Assembly (NCBI RefSeq): GCF_905175385.1
Contig: NZ_HG992749.1
Coordinates: 1,302,001 to 1,366,000 of the forward strand
Length of the DNA: 64,000 nucleotides
From: Vibrio sp. B1FLJ16
GTDB taxonomy: Bacteria; Pseudomonadota; Gammaproteobacteria; Enterobacterales; Vibrionaceae
Direction of reading: 5' to 3'
Part shown: piece by piece, positions 48,022 through 58,513 of the stretch
Position numbering within the stretch: position 1 is the first letter of the stretch
Layout of the letters: each line of letters starts with the position of its first letter
Notes under the pieces: generated by a model
What the model was told of the DNA's origin: nothing
Database searches by the model: none
The model's input: only the letters and a program-made list of their open reading frames with translations
Made by a program: the position numbers and the translations under genes

Positions 48022-49008
48022 ATGTTAGTAGATGGCAAATGGACAGAAAACTGGAAAGCGTTGCAAAAAGCGGATGATAAAGGGCGTTTTGTTCGTCAGA
48101 TTTCAGAGTTTCGTAACTGGATAACGCCAGATGGCAGTCCTGGTCCTACTGGGATAGGTGGCTTTAAAGCAGAACCGGGGCGCTACCGACTATATGTTGC
48201 ACTGATTTGTCCCTGGGCTTCGCGCACATTGATCGCACGTAAACTCAAAGGGTTGGAAGACATTATTCCGGTAACCGTGGTTAACCCTCAAATGACTTCG
48301 CAAGGCTGGGCGTTTGGTGGTTATGAAGGCGCGGATACTGACCCACTGTTTGCATCACAATACATGCATGAGATTTACACGCGAGCTAACCCCACTTACA
48401 CCGGTCGTGCAACCGTACCTGTACTGTGGGACATGAAGCAAAATGTACTGGTGAACAATGAAAGTGCCGATATTTTGCGAATGTTGGATACGGCATTTGA
48501 AGAGATAGTGCCATCCGACATCAGACTGTATCCGGAAGAGTTTGCTGCAGAAATTGAAGCACTCAATCCGCGTATATATAACGACCTCAATAACGGTGTT
48601 TACAAGGCTGGTTTTACGCAGTCCCAGTCATCTTATGAAGAAGCGGTAAACGAAGTGTTTTCGATGCTGGACGAACTGGAAGCTCGTTTGGAAGGGCAGG
48701 ACTACCTGATCGGTAATCGACTAACAGAAACAGATATCCGTACCTTTGTTACCCTGATTCGTTTTGACGCGGCATACCACGGGCTGTTCAAAACCAATCG
48801 TAAGCAAATTGCGGATTACCCGAATCTTTCCGGATATATGGAACGAATACTCAACTTGCCAGGCGTGGTAGACACTGTGAGTGTTGATCACATCACAGCA
48901 GGGTATTATTCCATTAAAGAGCTGAATCCAGCAGGCATCCGTCCTACGGGGCCAGCACATATTGACGCCTTAATACAGGCAGCGAGAGAGCTAAACAGCG
49001 GCAACTAA
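48022..49008 (+). CDS. yqjG: Glutathionyl-hydroquinone reductase
   Basis: This 328-residue glutathione-transferase-fold enzyme belongs to the Xi class. The catalytic Cys63 is in the CPWA motif, followed by the VLVNNESADILRM glutathione-binding stretch. It removes glutathione from hydroquinone conjugates. It is the second gene of the LysR-controlled pair with ygiD, making a plausible module for quinone or catechol stress. The length fits the family. It is cytosolic. Confidence 0.92.
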   Translation: MLVDGKWTENWKALQKADDKGRFVRQISEFRNWITPDGSPGPTGIGGFKAEPGRYRLYVALICPWASRTLIARKLKGLEDIIPVTVVNPQMTSQGWAFGGYEGADTDPLFASQYMHEIYTRANPTYTGRATVPVLWDMKQNVLVNNESADILRMLDTAFEEIVPSDIRLYPEEFAAEIEALNPRIYNDLNNGVYKAGFTQSQSSYEEAVNEVFSMLDELEARLEGQDYLIGNRLTETDIRTFVTLIRFDAAYHGLFKTNRKQIADYPNLSGYMERILNLPGVVDTVSVDHITAGYYSIKELNPAGIRPTGPAHIDALIQAARELNSGN

Positions 49009-49068
49009 TAGAAAGCTTGCCGCAGAGAAAAGCTTGTTAATGGTAGGTCAGTTATACTGGGGCAGTGA

Positions 49069-49791
49069 CTACGCTGCCTCAAATTTTGCTAAAAATGCAT
49101 CTTTACGTGCATGAAAACGCTTAACCAAATCGTCTACCGCTTCTTTATCGTAAGGTTTTAAGCCGCTGGCAACCATACGCTTAATACCTTTACCAACCAC
49201 TTCACCATCTTCTTTAAACGCGAAGTTGAGGGTAACCACTCCGCGTTTACCTTCTACATCGAACGTTGCACCACTAAATTCCACTTCAGGATGAGTAAGA
49301 TCTAGGCGAGTAAACTCAACGTCCATGCTTTCATATATGACTAGTGGTCGCTGGCAGTTGATCATCATCTGCTGTTCTTCCATAAGAGGAACCATGATAT
49401 GCGGGAAGTTCATTCCAGAAAACTGGACGTAGTTTGTTACGACATGCTCAATGAAAGATGAATCGTGATTGACTTCACCTTCATGAGACATATGCAAATA
49501 TTCTTTGCCAGACTCATCAACAACCGCGCTCTCATTCGCCGATTTATTTTCGATATGCAGTGCTACGCCATCATTAACCATCCCAGAGAACTTGAAGCAC
49601 ATTTTTTGGCTAATACCTTCTTTGCTAAGTAGTACCGCAAAGAGAAGATCGCCGGGAACGCAAAAGCGTTTGTTGTCTTCATCGTGTATAGGGTTGTAGT
49701 CTCCGGCAACACGCTTAGCAAAGTGACTTGCTTGCTCGCGAGTGAACTGAAACTGGTGGTCATGGCTTGAAAAATAAGGCGTCAGAAACAT
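49069..49791 (-). CDS. DUF3581 protein
   Basis: This 240-residue protein fits DUF3581. The N-terminal third has AGDYNPIHDEDN and PGDLLFAVLL, a pattern like the hot-dog hydratases and thioesterases (MaoC-like), which suggests an acyl-CoA-type fold, but no activity is known to me. There is no signal peptide or membrane helix. In this window it follows the reduced hut operon, whose terminator separates them. Confidence 0.75.
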   Translation of the reverse strand: MFLTPYFSSHDHQFQFTREQASHFAKRVAGDYNPIHDEDNKRFCVPGDLLFAVLLSKEGISQKMCFKFSGMVNDGVALHIENKSANESAVVDESGKEYLHMSHEGEVNHDSSFIEHVVTNYVQFSGMNFPHIMVPLMEEQQMMINCQRPLVIYESMDVEFTRLDLTHPEVEFSGATFDVEGKRGVVTLNFAFKEDGEVVGKGIKRMVASGLKPYDKEAVDDLVKRFHARKDAFLAKFEAA

Positions 49792-49840
49792 AATTTTTGT
49801 GGCTTATAGTGATAGCGTTACTTGGTAAAAGTATAGACAC

Positions 49841-49860
49841 AAAAAAGGGGCCGGAGCCCA
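49841..49860 (-). terminator. Terminator after hutIG
   Basis: On the minus strand GGGC-TCCG-GCCC is followed by C and a T run, 20 bases past the hutG stop. Confidence 0.75.
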
Positions 49861-49879
49861 TCAGGGCTTAGATTGCTTG

Positions 49880-50890
49880 TTATGTATTTTGTTTTTCTGC
49901 CATGGCGTTGGCGATTTCCCAACATAAATAGGCTGCCAATCGCGCTGTCTGGCTATCGACATCATAATTTGGATTGTATTCAGCAATGTCCGCGAGTAAT
50001 AACTTATTTTTGTAATGAAGAATCCGCTCTAAGAAGGGAGCGATTGTATCGTAGCTCACTCCTCTGGCTGCCGGAGCGCTGACACCCGGAGCTGTGGCCG
50101 CCGGAAATACGCCTAAGTCGATGGTGAGATAAAGGTAGTCACAGTCGTCGATAAAGTGCTGCAATTGCGTCAGGTGATAGCTGTGATTCAGGCAATTAAG
50201 TTGATGATCCTCTACGTACCATACGCACAGTTCGTCGGCTTTATGGAATAGAGCCAGTGTGTTGTTACTGCGGCTGACGCCTAAACAGGCGTAATGGAAT
50301 GTCCAATCGTTTTGCTGGCAAAAATGATGGATTTGGTTAAATGGTGTACCAGAACTTGGCTTTGAGTCAGCATGTGAGCTATCGAAAGCTCGCAAATTAA
50401 AATGGGCATCGAAATTGACGATGCCGATTTTGGGTTTCTTATCTGGGTGGTGCGTTTTGAAGTACTCGGCTAAGCCGGAAAATGAGGCCCAGGCGATTTC
50501 GTGACCGCCGCCAAGAACAATTACGGAAGTATGAGGCAGAGCTTGTGCAATGGTTTTTGCGCAGCGTGCCTGACTCTCTTCCAATAAGTCATCTTCACAC
50601 ACCACTGTACCGAGATCATAAATTGGCGTGTCTTTATGCCACGCAAGATTGGCAAGTGCCCGGCGGATTAAGTCGGGCGCTTTTTTTGCACCGATGCGGC
50701 CTTTATTTCTTGCTACGCCAGCATCGGTTGCAAAGCCTAAAATGGAAATGCCTTGTGCACCATTATTATCCAGTTCACTTGTCGCTTTATGTTGAACGAT
50801 GTGATGAACGCGCCGACCGTCTTTACCTTCTTCAGGATCATGACGGCCTTGCCAATGAAATAACTGCTTATGCAGATCTGACTGTGACAT
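49880..50890 (-). CDS. hutG: Formimidoylglutamase HutG with altered metal ligands
   Basis: This 336-residue ureohydrolase-fold protein normally hydrolyses formiminoglutamate in histidine breakdown. The frame is intact and family motifs are clear ([11 protein letters not shown] and [11 protein letters not shown]). However the manganese site is changed: the DAHxD motif reads DAHFN, with Asn165 for the third ligand, and the DxD motif reads DLG, with Gly260 for an Asp (codons at 50396-50398 and 50111-50113). Both are single-base changes from Asp codons. Each of the two metals would lose a ligand, so activity is doubtful. It is ten bases from hutI in one operon. Confidence 0.85.
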   Translation of the reverse strand: MSQSDLHKQLFHWQGRHDPEEGKDGRRVHHIVQHKATSELDNNGAQGISILGFATDAGVARNKGRIGAKKAPDLIRRALANLAWHKDTPIYDLGTVVCEDDLLEESQARCAKTIAQALPHTSVIVLGGGHEIAWASFSGLAEYFKTHHPDKKPKIGIVNFDAHFNLRAFDSSHADSKPSSGTPFNQIHHFCQQNDWTFHYACLGVSRSNNTLALFHKADELCVWYVEDHQLNCLNHSYHLTQLQHFIDDCDYLYLTIDLGVFPAATAPGVSAPAARGVSYDTIAPFLERILHYKNKLLLADIAEYNPNYDVDSQTARLAAYLCWEIANAMAEKQNT

Positions 50891-50899
50891 TAAAACGCC

Positions 50900-52141
50900 T
50901 TAGTGCGAAATGTATTCTCCATTTACTATACGACCTACCAGACGTTTTGCGCCAACTTGATAGCTCAAGTCTGCGGGATGGTCGATATCCCAAATTGAGA
51001 AATCAGCGTCAAAGCCTACTTCAATAGCACCGCGTGAATGTTCGTAGCCCAATGCTTTAGCCGCGTGCTGAGTTACGCCTCGCAGCGATTCCTGCGGGGT
51101 CAGACGGAATAGGGTACAAGCCATATTCATCATCAAGGTGACATCCGCAAAAGGAGAGGTACCAGGGTTTACATCGGTTGCAATCGCCATCGGGATCTGA
51201 TGCTTTCTTAACAATTCGATTGGTGGTAGTTGAGTTTCACGCAAGAAGTAAAACGCACCAGGAAGCAGAGTTGCAACCGTATTTGATTTTGACAGTGCGA
51301 TAACGCCTTCTTCATCTAAAAACTCAATATGATCGGCAGAGAGCCCGTCGTATTTTGCCGTAAGTGCGGTACCACCAAGGTTAGATAGCTGCTCTGTGTG
51401 CCCCTTAATCTTTAAACCATGTTGTTTTGCTGTCGCAAATACTTTTTCTGTCTGCTCCAGGTTGAAGCCGATTGATTCACAAAACACATCCACGCTGGTG
51501 GCCAGCTTTTCTTTTGCGACCAGTGGAATGATATCCTGACAAATATGCTCAATATAATCGTCTGCACGGCCTGTGAACTCAGGTGGTAAAGCATGAGCAG
51601 CAAGAAGTGTTGTTGTGATTTTTACTTTTCGTTTTTGTTCCAATGCTTTTGCAGCACGTAGCATCTTAAGTTCATCATCGAGCGTTAGCCCGTAGCCCGA
51701 TTTTACTTCAATAGAAGTCACACCGCTCGCTAACAAGCCGTCTAAACGGGGCAGGGCGAGTTCTACTAACTCTTCTTCGGTTGCTTCACGGGTCGCCTTT
51801 ACGGTAGAAAGAATACCGCCGCCTTGTTTCGCGATTTCCTGATAAGGCACGCCGTTTAAACGCATCTCGAACTCATTTGCGCGGTTACCGGCGTAAACAA
51901 GGTGAGTATGGCAGTCAATAAGACCCGGCATCATTAACTTGCCTTTGAGGTCGATGCTTTGAGAGTAGTTTTGAGGAGACAGTAGTGATTCTACTTTAGG
52001 ATCATCTTCGCCAACGGTTTCAGTACTGATAGCGACGATTTTTCCTGATTGAATTCCGACACGAGCAGGTGATGTCGGCAAATAACCTTCTTCTCCTTGT
52101 GCCATAGTGACCAGACGTACATTCTCAATCAGCAAATCCAT
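50900..52141 (-). CDS. hutI: Imidazolonepropionase HutI
   Basis: This 413-residue amidohydrolase opens the imidazolone ring in histidine breakdown. The zinc site and substrate residues look intact: [31 protein letters not shown] and [10 protein letters not shown]. It is the first gene of the hutI-hutG operon. Its promoter carries a TGTATATACA palindrome at 52174-52183, the expected HutC site. Its usual partners, hutH and hutU, which supply its substrate, are not next to it. Confidence 0.93.
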   Translation of the reverse strand: MDLLIENVRLVTMAQGEEGYLPTSPARVGIQSGKIVAISTETVGEDDPKVESLLSPQNYSQSIDLKGKLMMPGLIDCHTHLVYAGNRANEFEMRLNGVPYQEIAKQGGGILSTVKATREATEEELVELALPRLDGLLASGVTSIEVKSGYGLTLDDELKMLRAAKALEQKRKVKITTTLLAAHALPPEFTGRADDYIEHICQDIIPLVAKEKLATSVDVFCESIGFNLEQTEKVFATAKQHGLKIKGHTEQLSNLGGTALTAKYDGLSADHIEFLDEEGVIALSKSNTVATLLPGAFYFLRETQLPPIELLRKHQIPMAIATDVNPGTSPFADVTLMMNMACTLFRLTPQESLRGVTQHAAKALGYEHSRGAIEVGFDADFSIWDIDHPADLSYQVGAKRLVGRIVNGEYISH

Positions 52142-52173
52142 TTTTGTATCCTATATTGGTTGGTATTTTTAAA

Positions 52174-52183
52174 TGTATATACA
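52174..52183. promoter_or_regulatory. Candidate HutC operator
   Basis: TGTATATACA, a perfect palindrome 32 bases upstream of hutI, equals the core of HutC sites known from other bacteria. A weaker half site, TATACAAAT, lies upstream of hutC near 53000. Confidence 0.55.
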
Positions 52184-52269
52184 AATATGTATAACAAGAA
52201 AGTATCTATGACAAGATAGATGCGGAAGAAATGTGAACGTAACTTAGCTGTTACCTTTGCAGGTAGCCG

Positions 52270-52977
52270 TTAAGTCAGAACTTTGGAACTCAGTTTATAC
52301 TTGTTACCCGGATGATAGAGCAGTGCAGTACTGACCAGCTTGTCCTGGCTCCAGGTTCTGCGGTTCAGGAGCAGGCAAGGTTCGTTGGCCTGCATTTTGA
52401 GATCAAGTTTGATTCGGTTATCGGGAATGATCGCTTCAACGGTATGTTCTATCGCACTCAACGGACAGTTATCTGATAGATACTGGTTCGGTGTGATGTG
52501 AGTGAAGTCCTGGCTCAGATAACCAGGCGCGTATTGACTATTAACCCAGCGAAGTTCTAGCTGTATCGGTTTGCTGTCTTCGTAGTGAATAATTTCACTG
52601 TAGAAAACCGTAGACCCGAGCATTACCCCGAGTTTTATCGCAATTTTATCATCGGCTTTAATCGCAACTTGTTTCAGTACGTTACTGCTGTACTGACGAC
52701 CGCGATCACTCACTTCTTCAGCGATGTTTCGAATGTCTAATAGCGGTGATTCCGATTTCTCAACCGGATCACAGACAAATGTTCCAAGCCGAGGTCGGCG
52801 TTGTAGCTTTCCTTCGTTGACGAGATCACGGATAGCTTTGTTTACGGTCATCCGACTGACGCCGAATTGCTCAGTTAATTCAAATTCAGTTGCGATTCGC
52901 TGGCCTACAATCCACTCACCCGACTCAATCTTATCGAGGATAAATCGTTTGATTTGCATATAGAGTGGTGCAGACAT
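52270..52977 (-). CDS. hutC: Histidine utilisation repressor HutC
   Basis: This 235-residue GntR-family protein has an N-terminal winged helix (residues 5-70, with TEFELTEQFGVSRMTVNKAIRDL) and a UTRA effector domain (about 90-230). HutC represses hut genes until urocanate binds. With hutH missing from this locus, how urocanate would form is unclear. The divergent side of the gene faces spo0M. The gene itself looks intact. Confidence 0.9.
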   Translation of the reverse strand: MSAPLYMQIKRFILDKIESGEWIVGQRIATEFELTEQFGVSRMTVNKAIRDLVNEGKLQRRPRLGTFVCDPVEKSESPLLDIRNIAEEVSDRGRQYSSNVLKQVAIKADDKIAIKLGVMLGSTVFYSEIIHYEDSKPIQLELRWVNSQYAPGYLSQDFTHITPNQYLSDNCPLSAIEHTVEAIIPDNRIKLDLKMQANEPCLLLNRRTWSQDKLVSTALLYHPGNKYKLSSKVLT

Positions 52978-53240
52978 AATAGCTTCCTATAAATTGACTA
53001 TACAAATAGTGCTCAATTTAAGTATGAAATGCAAATACTTCTCTCTAAATCGCATCGATATGCATGGTTTAGTTACAAATTTCTGATTTTTGCAAGTCTG
53101 GCGGTTGTGGAAAAATGAGTGGTTTTTGGTGCGATAGGGGAATTCGCCCGTACTATTACAGTCTATTGCTTGAAGCGAACAAAGCTATTGTGTAAGAAAT
53201 AAATATAGCTAACAAAAATACAGTAATAAAAAGGGAAGAA

Positions 53241-53984
53241 ATGTTTAAAAAACTAAAAGCATCATTAGGTATTGGGGCGGCAAAAGTAGATACCATCTTG
53301 GATGAGATGAGCGTGTTTCAAGGTGCTACGCTAACGGGTAACGTTCATATTGTTGGTGGCGACGTTGAACAGCAGATTGATGCTATTACTATCAAGCTGA
53401 ACACCGAAATAAAGGTTGAAGCGGATGATAGTGTCAGCTACCAAACCTATACGATTGATCAATTAAAAGCCGTGGAACCGTTTGTTATTCAGCCTAATGA
53501 AGAAAAACAAGTACCGTTTCAATTAAAGCTACATGAGGAAACACCAATTACGCTTGTTAAAGCGCTCAAGAATCAATGTCACGTCTGGTTGGAAACAACG
53601 CTAGATATCGACTTTGCGATGGACCCACGTGATCGTGATTATCTTGAGATTAAACCATTGCCAGTGGCATCCCGAGTTATTCAGGCGATTGAACAAGCCG
53701 GTTTTAGCATGGTGAAAGCGGATGTCGAAAAAGGGGTCCTACGAGGCGGTTCTTTCTCTTCGAAATCTGGTTTCTATCAGGAACTGGAGTTCCGCAATAA
53801 CGGTTTTATCTCTTCGAAAGAAATTGAGCTTTCGTTTATCCTAGAAGGTCAGGCGATGCACTGTTTGGCGGAAATTGACAGATCACTGAGTTTGTCTGGT
53901 GACCAGTATCGCTCTTTTACCTTGCCAATCAACGCAACAGACGCACAAGTTGCTGCTGCGGTAGCACCTGTCTTAAGCTTGTAA
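53241..53984 (+). CDS. Spo0M family arrestin-like protein
   Basis: This 247-residue protein is a Spo0M homologue (PF07070), a two-domain beta-sandwich related to arrestins. Conserved stretches include VDTILDE near residue 16, GATLTGNVHIVGGD and the FVIQPNEEKQVPFQL segment. In Bacillus it is a phosphotransfer-independent sporulation modulator; its role in Vibrio is unknown. GGGAAG precedes the start. Its stop lies 26 bases from that of the converging DUF3187 gene. Confidence 0.85.
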   Translation: MFKKLKASLGIGAAKVDTILDEMSVFQGATLTGNVHIVGGDVEQQIDAITIKLNTEIKVEADDSVSYQTYTIDQLKAVEPFVIQPNEEKQVPFQLKLHEETPITLVKALKNQCHVWLETTLDIDFAMDPRDRDYLEIKPLPVASRVIQAIEQAGFSMVKADVEKGVLRGGSFSSKSGFYQELEFRNNGFISSKEIELSFILEGQAMHCLAEIDRSLSLSGDQYRSFTLPINATDAQVAAAVAPVLSL

Positions 53985-54009
53985 ATTAGAGTTTGTAAAC
54001 AGACCCTAG

Positions 54010-54987
54010 TCAGTCTGGAGAAAATAAGTACCGATATCCAAACGCAAGTGCGATATCGGTACTGTTATCCATATTCCTCACATTTTCCGTCGCTATAAGT
54101 TCAATGGCAGAGCTTTGCATTAGGTAGCGATACCCTATGGCTATCTCATTGGCGGCATCAGAAAACTCATCCGGCCCCTTATTTGAACCCTGGTACCAGT
54201 GGTATTCAATGAGCAAGTGATGTTTTTCTGCTATTGCATAACGATAACCACCAGCTAACGCGACAGTTGTATGACGATAGGGTAAGTTTACTAACGCACT
54301 AGCGTCAGAGCGAAATGTCGCTCCGACCATGGTATAAATCGCGTGAGGATTTCTTAAGTAACTGTAGTTCAGCTGGATTCCTTGCTCGAAATTACTGCGT
54401 TTAAATGGACCGTGGGACACGTAGTTGTAATAAATACTGCCACCAAAAGCTAGGGCGTGATGCTTATCCTGCAGGAGATGATATTGAAGGTAAGATGAAA
54501 TATTGTTAGTGATAGATTGGCCTTCAAACTCATCCTCGAAAATATCATAGTGAGGCATTGGGATATAAAATCGATTGTTACTGACTTCATCTCGGCCATT
54601 TTGGTCGATGCTAAATAAATCATGGAAGCTTTGTGTCAGTCCATCGAGATGATTATCTGCAGCAAACACCCAGCGATAATTTAACTCCCATTGCCAATGG
54701 TCACTGATTTGCCATTTTCCTCCGAGCTCGATCTGATTGTGGTAGTAATCTAATGCATATTCATAGGTATGAGCCCAGACACTGGCTATCGCAGCCGAGC
54801 CATGAGCTTCGAAGTAGTCAGCAGGCAGACTAAAGGCGGAGCGGAGGTAGTTAGTATGACTAACCGACTGCATAGGTGACTGGGCATAGGTTCGTAGCGG
54901 GCCATAGAAATCTGTTACTGCCTCGATAGGAAGGGTAGTAAGAGCAGCTGACGAGGCAATTGTAGGAAACCATCTGAATTTCATCAT
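54010..54987 (-). CDS. DUF3187 outer-membrane-like protein
   Basis: This 325-residue protein has an N-terminal signal-like segment and a mature region rich in aromatic residues with alternating strands (for example HHALAFGGSIYYNYV), typical of outer-membrane barrels. The N-terminal YGPLRTYAQSPMQS stretch fits DUF3187. Function is unknown. The two first codons are both ATG. It converges with spo0M. Confidence 0.75.
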   Translation of the reverse strand: MMKFRWFPTIASSAALTTLPIEAVTDFYGPLRTYAQSPMQSVSHTNYLRSAFSLPADYFEAHGSAAIASVWAHTYEYALDYYHNQIELGGKWQISDHWQWELNYRWVFAADNHLDGLTQSFHDLFSIDQNGRDEVSNNRFYIPMPHYDIFEDEFEGQSITNNISSYLQYHLLQDKHHALAFGGSIYYNYVSHGPFKRSNFEQGIQLNYSYLRNPHAIYTMVGATFRSDASALVNLPYRHTTVALAGGYRYAIAEKHHLLIEYHWYQGSNKGPDEFSDAANEIAIGYRYLMQSSAIELIATENVRNMDNSTDIALAFGYRYLFSPD

Positions 54988-55300
54988 TATGACGACCTAA
55001 ATGAAAATCAATAATTAATATAAACATAGTGTTAAATTTATGTTAATTGCCATTGGCTCTATTGGGAAAACGCTTTTTACTCGGTAATTTAGGCATGAAA
55101 AGTTAGCGGAGTGAATCGCGCTTTGCATTCTAATTGTGAGCTATGTACAATCGCCTATTCAATAGCGGTCCGGTATTCGTGTTACTGAGCGACCACTATT
55201 GACCATCAATTATTTTCTAGCCATTAGTTTCAATCTAATCGCTTCTAATTTTGAATAACATGTGTTGCTTGGTGTGCAACACCACTGTAAAGGACATAGC
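54988..55300. other. Divergent region of the DUF3187 gene and thrS
   Basis: About 310 AT-rich bases with no gene. The thrS leader lies at its right end, where thrS in E. coli carries its own translational operator; I see no clear structure that I can assign here. Confidence 0.4.
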
Positions 55301-57229
55301 ATGCCTATTATTACTCTTCCTGACGGCAGTCAGCGTCAATTTGACAACCCAGTATCTACAATGGAAGTTGCGCTATCGATCGGTCCTGGTCTTGCAAAAG
55401 CAACCATCGCTGGCCGTGTTAATGGTAACCGCGTAGATGCGTGTGATCTGATTGAAGAAGACGCAAGCCTTGAGATCATCACAGTAAAAGATGAAGTAGA
55501 CGGTCTGGAAATCGTTCGTCACTCATGCGCTCACCTTCTTGGTCACGCTCTGAAGCAGCTTTACCCGCAAGCGAAAATGGCGATTGGTCCAACTATCGAC
55601 AATGGCTTCTACTACGACATCGACCTAGACGAGTCTCTAACGCAAGACGATCTTGAAAAGATTGAAAAGCGTATGAAAGAGCTAGCGAAAACCAAATACG
55701 AAGTTGTTAAGAAAAAAGTAAGCTGGCAGGAAGCGCGTGATACATTTGAATCACGTGGTGAACCGTACAAAGTGGAAATCTTAGACGAAAACGTATCTCG
55801 TGATGATCGTCCTGGCCTTTACCACCATGAAGAATACATTGACATGTGTCGTGGTCCTCACGTTCCTAATATGGGCTTCTGTCAACATTTCACACTATTG
55901 AATGTTGCAGGTGCTTACTGGCGTGGTAACAGCGACAATAAAATGCTTCAGCGTATTTACGGTACCGCTTTCCACGATAAGAAAGCACTAAAGGCTCACT
56001 TAACTCGCCTTGAAGAAGCAGCGAAACGTGATCACCGTAAAATCGGTAAGCAACTAGACCTGTTCCACATGCAACAAGAAGCACCTGGCATGGTGTTCTG
56101 GCATCACAATGGTTGGTCTATCTTCCGTGATCTAGAAGTGTTCGTTCGTGACAAACTAAACGAGTACGACTACCAAGAAGTAAAAGGTCCGCTAATGATG
56201 GACCGCGTTCTTTGGGAACGTTCGGGTCACTGGGACAAGTACGCTGATGCGATGTTCACGACTTCTTCTGAGAACCGTGAATACGCGATTAAACCAATGA
56301 ACTGTCCGGGCCACGTACAGATCTTTAACCAAGGTCTGAAATCGTACCGTGACCTTCCGCTACGTATGGCAGAGTTCGGTTCATGTCACCGTAACGAACC
56401 ATCTGGCGCACTACACGGCATCATGCGTGTACGTGGCTTTACTCAGGATGACGCTCATATCTTCTGTACTGAGAGTCAAATCCAAGAGGAAGTAACAAGC
56501 TGTATTAAGATGGTTTACGATACGTACCAAACATTTGGTTTCGACAACATTGTAGTGAAACTGTCTACTCGTCCAGAAAAACGTGTAGGCTCTGATGAGA
56601 TCTGGGATCAATCTGAAGAGGCTCTGAAACTGTCTCTTGAATCAATGGAAATCCCATACGAGATTCAAGAGGGCGAGGGTGCATTCTACGGTCCTAAGAT
56701 CGAATTCACGCTATACGACTGTCTAGACCGTGCATGGCAATGTGGTACTGTTCAGCTGGACTTCAACCTGCCAGGTCGCCTTGGCGCAACTTACGTAGGC
56801 GAAAACAATGAACGTCTTGTTCCGGTAATGATTCACCGTGCAATTTTAGGTTCACTAGAGCGTTTCATTGGTATCCTTATTGAAGAGTATGCTGGTTTCT
56901 TCCCAACTTGGTTGGCGCCGGAACAGGCAATTCTTATGAATATTACTGATAAACAGTCAGATTATGTTCATGAAGTCGTACAAAAATTACAAAAAAGTGG
57001 AATTAGAGCTAAAGCGGACTTGAGAAATGAGAAGATTGGCTTTAAAATCCGCGAACACACTTTGAAGCGTGTACCGTATATGCTTGTCGTTGGTGACCAA
57101 GAAATGGAAGCTGGCGAAATCGCAGTACGTACTCGTAAAGGTAAAGATCTCGGTAAATTTAAAGTGGATGATTTTATTTCTTACATCCAAGACGAGATTT
57201 CAAGCCGTAAGCTCAATCTGGAGGAATAA
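55301..57229 (+). CDS. thrS: Threonyl-tRNA synthetase
   Basis: This 642-residue class II synthetase has the TGS domain at the N terminus (residues 1-60), the editing domain with HxxxH-type [10 protein letters not shown] (near residue 75), and the class II core with motifs 2 and 3 ([12 protein letters not shown] and [17 protein letters not shown]). The ATG at 55301 has TAAAGGA six bases upstream, so I prefer it to the open frame to 55262. It begins the conserved thrS-infC-rpmI-rplT cluster. Confidence 0.97.
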   Translation: MPIITLPDGSQRQFDNPVSTMEVALSIGPGLAKATIAGRVNGNRVDACDLIEEDASLEIITVKDEVDGLEIVRHSCAHLLGHALKQLYPQAKMAIGPTIDNGFYYDIDLDESLTQDDLEKIEKRMKELAKTKYEVVKKKVSWQEARDTFESRGEPYKVEILDENVSRDDRPGLYHHEEYIDMCRGPHVPNMGFCQHFTLLNVAGAYWRGNSDNKMLQRIYGTAFHDKKALKAHLTRLEEAAKRDHRKIGKQLDLFHMQQEAPGMVFWHHNGWSIFRDLEVFVRDKLNEYDYQEVKGPLMMDRVLWERSGHWDKYADAMFTTSSENREYAIKPMNCPGHVQIFNQGLKSYRDLPLRMAEFGSCHRNEPSGALHGIMRVRGFTQDDAHIFCTESQIQEEVTSCIKMVYDTYQTFGFDNIVVKLSTRPEKRVGSDEIWDQSEEALKLSLESMEIPYEIQEGEGAFYGPKIEFTLYDCLDRAWQCGTVQLDFNLPGRLGATYVGENNERLVPVMIHRAILGSLERFIGILIEEYAGFFPTWLAPEQAILMNITDKQSDYVHEVVQKLQKSGIRAKADLRNEKIGFKIREHTLKRVPYMLVVGDQEMEAGEIAVRTRKGKDLGKFKVDDFISYIQDEISSRKLNLEE

Positions 57230-57232
57230 GCT

Positions 57233-57784
57233 ATTAAAGGCGGAAGACGCGGCCAACAGCCGGTAAAACAAAACCCACACCGTTTAAACGGTGAAATTCG
57301 TGGCGTTCGTGAAGTTCGACTAACAGGCGCTGACGGTGAATCAGTTGGTGTTGTATCGATCCAAGAAGCGATTGCTGCTGCTGAAGAAGCAGGTATGGAT
57401 CTTGTTGAGATTAGTCCTAACGCTGAGCCGCCAGTTTGTCGTGTGATGGACTACGGTAAATTCCTCTTTGAGAAGAGCAAGGCTGCTAAAGAGCAGAAGA
57501 AGAAGCAAAAGCAGATCCAGATTAAGGAAATTAAATTCCGCCCTGGAACTGATATCGGAGACTATCAGGTAAAACTACGCAACCTGACTGGTTTCCTTGA
57601 AGACGGCAACAAAGTGAAGGTAACAATTCGCTTCCGTGGCCGTGAAATGGCTCACCAAGAAATCGGTGTTGACGTTCTTAATCGTTTGAAAGAAGACACT
57701 GCAGAATTTGCTGTTGTTGAATCTTTCCCAACGAGAATTGAAGGTCGCCAGATGATCATGGTGCTAGCCCCTAAGAAGAAGTAA
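57233..57784 (+). CDS. infC: Translation initiation factor IF-3 (ATT start)
   Basis: This 183-residue protein binds the 30S subunit and checks start codons. It begins with the rare codon ATT at 57233, three bases after the thrS stop and eight bases after GGAGG. The N-terminal sequence [20 protein letters not shown] and the whole frame match IF-3; no standard start would give the full protein. The AUU start is the known means by which IF-3 limits its own synthesis. Confidence 0.96.
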   Translation: MKGGRRGQQPVKQNPHRLNGEIRGVREVRLTGADGESVGVVSIQEAIAAAEEAGMDLVEISPNAEPPVCRVMDYGKFLFEKSKAAKEQKKKQKQIQIKEIKFRPGTDIGDYQVKLRNLTGFLEDGNKVKVTIRFRGREMAHQEIGVDVLNRLKEDTAEFAVVESFPTRIEGRQMIMVLAPKKK

Positions 57785-57805
57785 TTAACGGCTCATCAAG
57801 TAATT

Positions 57806-57853
57806 AAAACCTAGCTGCTTTCCTTTAAATAGGAGGTATGTCGGCTAGGTTTT
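57806..57853 (+). promoter_or_regulatory. Hairpin leader before rpmI (possible L20 operator)
   Basis: AAAACCTAGC (57806-57815) and GCTAGGTTTT (57844-57853) are perfect 10-bp complements. Inside, TCCT and AGGA add an inner stem. It sits 53 bases upstream of the rpmI start, where L20 binds in E. coli to control rpmI and rplT. The AGGAGG followed by ATG inside the loop is too tightly spaced to be a leader peptide start. Confidence 0.5.
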
Positions 57854-57906
57854 GTTCGCCTTAATTACATTGTTTATTAAACTACTACAATGCGGAGTTA
57901 TTCATC

Positions 57907-58101
57907 ATGCCTAAGATGAAAACCAACAAAGGTGCTGCTAAGCGTTTCAAGAAAACTGCTGGTGGTATTAAGTACAAGCACGCTACTAAACGTCACATCC
58001 TGACTAAGCGTACTACTAAGAACAAGCGTCAACTACGTCCTAATGCAATCCTTCCAAAATGTGAAGTGGCTGCAGTAATTCGTATGTTGCCATACGCTTA
58101 A
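57907..58101 (+). CDS. rpmI: Ribosomal protein L35
   Basis: This 64-residue basic protein matches L35, with the typical N-terminal [16 protein letters not shown] and a lysine and arginine rich body. It is part of the large ribosomal subunit. It follows infC, after a 122-base leader likely to hold a control element, and is followed by rplT. Confidence 0.98.
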
Positions 58102-58141
58102 TTCTTTTTAGTTATCAATCGTTTAGTTTAGGAGAAGCATA

Positions 58142-58495
58142 ATGCCTCGCGTAAAACGTGGTGTACAAGCTCGTGCACGTCATAAGAAAGTTCTAAAACA
58201 AGCTAAAGGTTACTACGGTGCACGTTCACGTGTTTACCGCGTAGCTTTCCAAGCAGTTACTAAAGCTGGTCAATACGCTTACCGTGACCGTCGCGCTAAG
58301 AAACGTCAATTCCGTCAACTGTGGATTGCACGTATCAATGCGGCATCTCGTCAAAATGGTCTATCTTACAGCCGTTTCATCAACGGTCTTAAGAAAGCAT
58401 CTATCGAGATCGACCGTAAGATCCTTGCGGACATCGCAGTATTCGACAAAGCTGCATTTGCAGTTCTAGTTGAAAAAGCGAAAGCTGCTCTTTAA
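58142..58495 (+). CDS. rplT: Ribosomal protein L20
   Basis: This 117-residue basic protein matches L20 along its length, from [16 protein letters not shown] to the conserved C-terminal half. It binds 23S rRNA early in 50S assembly and, in enterics, represses its own operon. A terminator follows immediately. AGGAGA precedes the ATG. Confidence 0.98.
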
Positions 58496-58513
58496 TTAGC
58501 AGTTTAGGTTTAA

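Noticed and set aside
57831..57864. Leader peptide before rpmI with AGGAGG and ATG
   Set aside because: Only one base separates AGGAGG from the ATG, too close for initiation.
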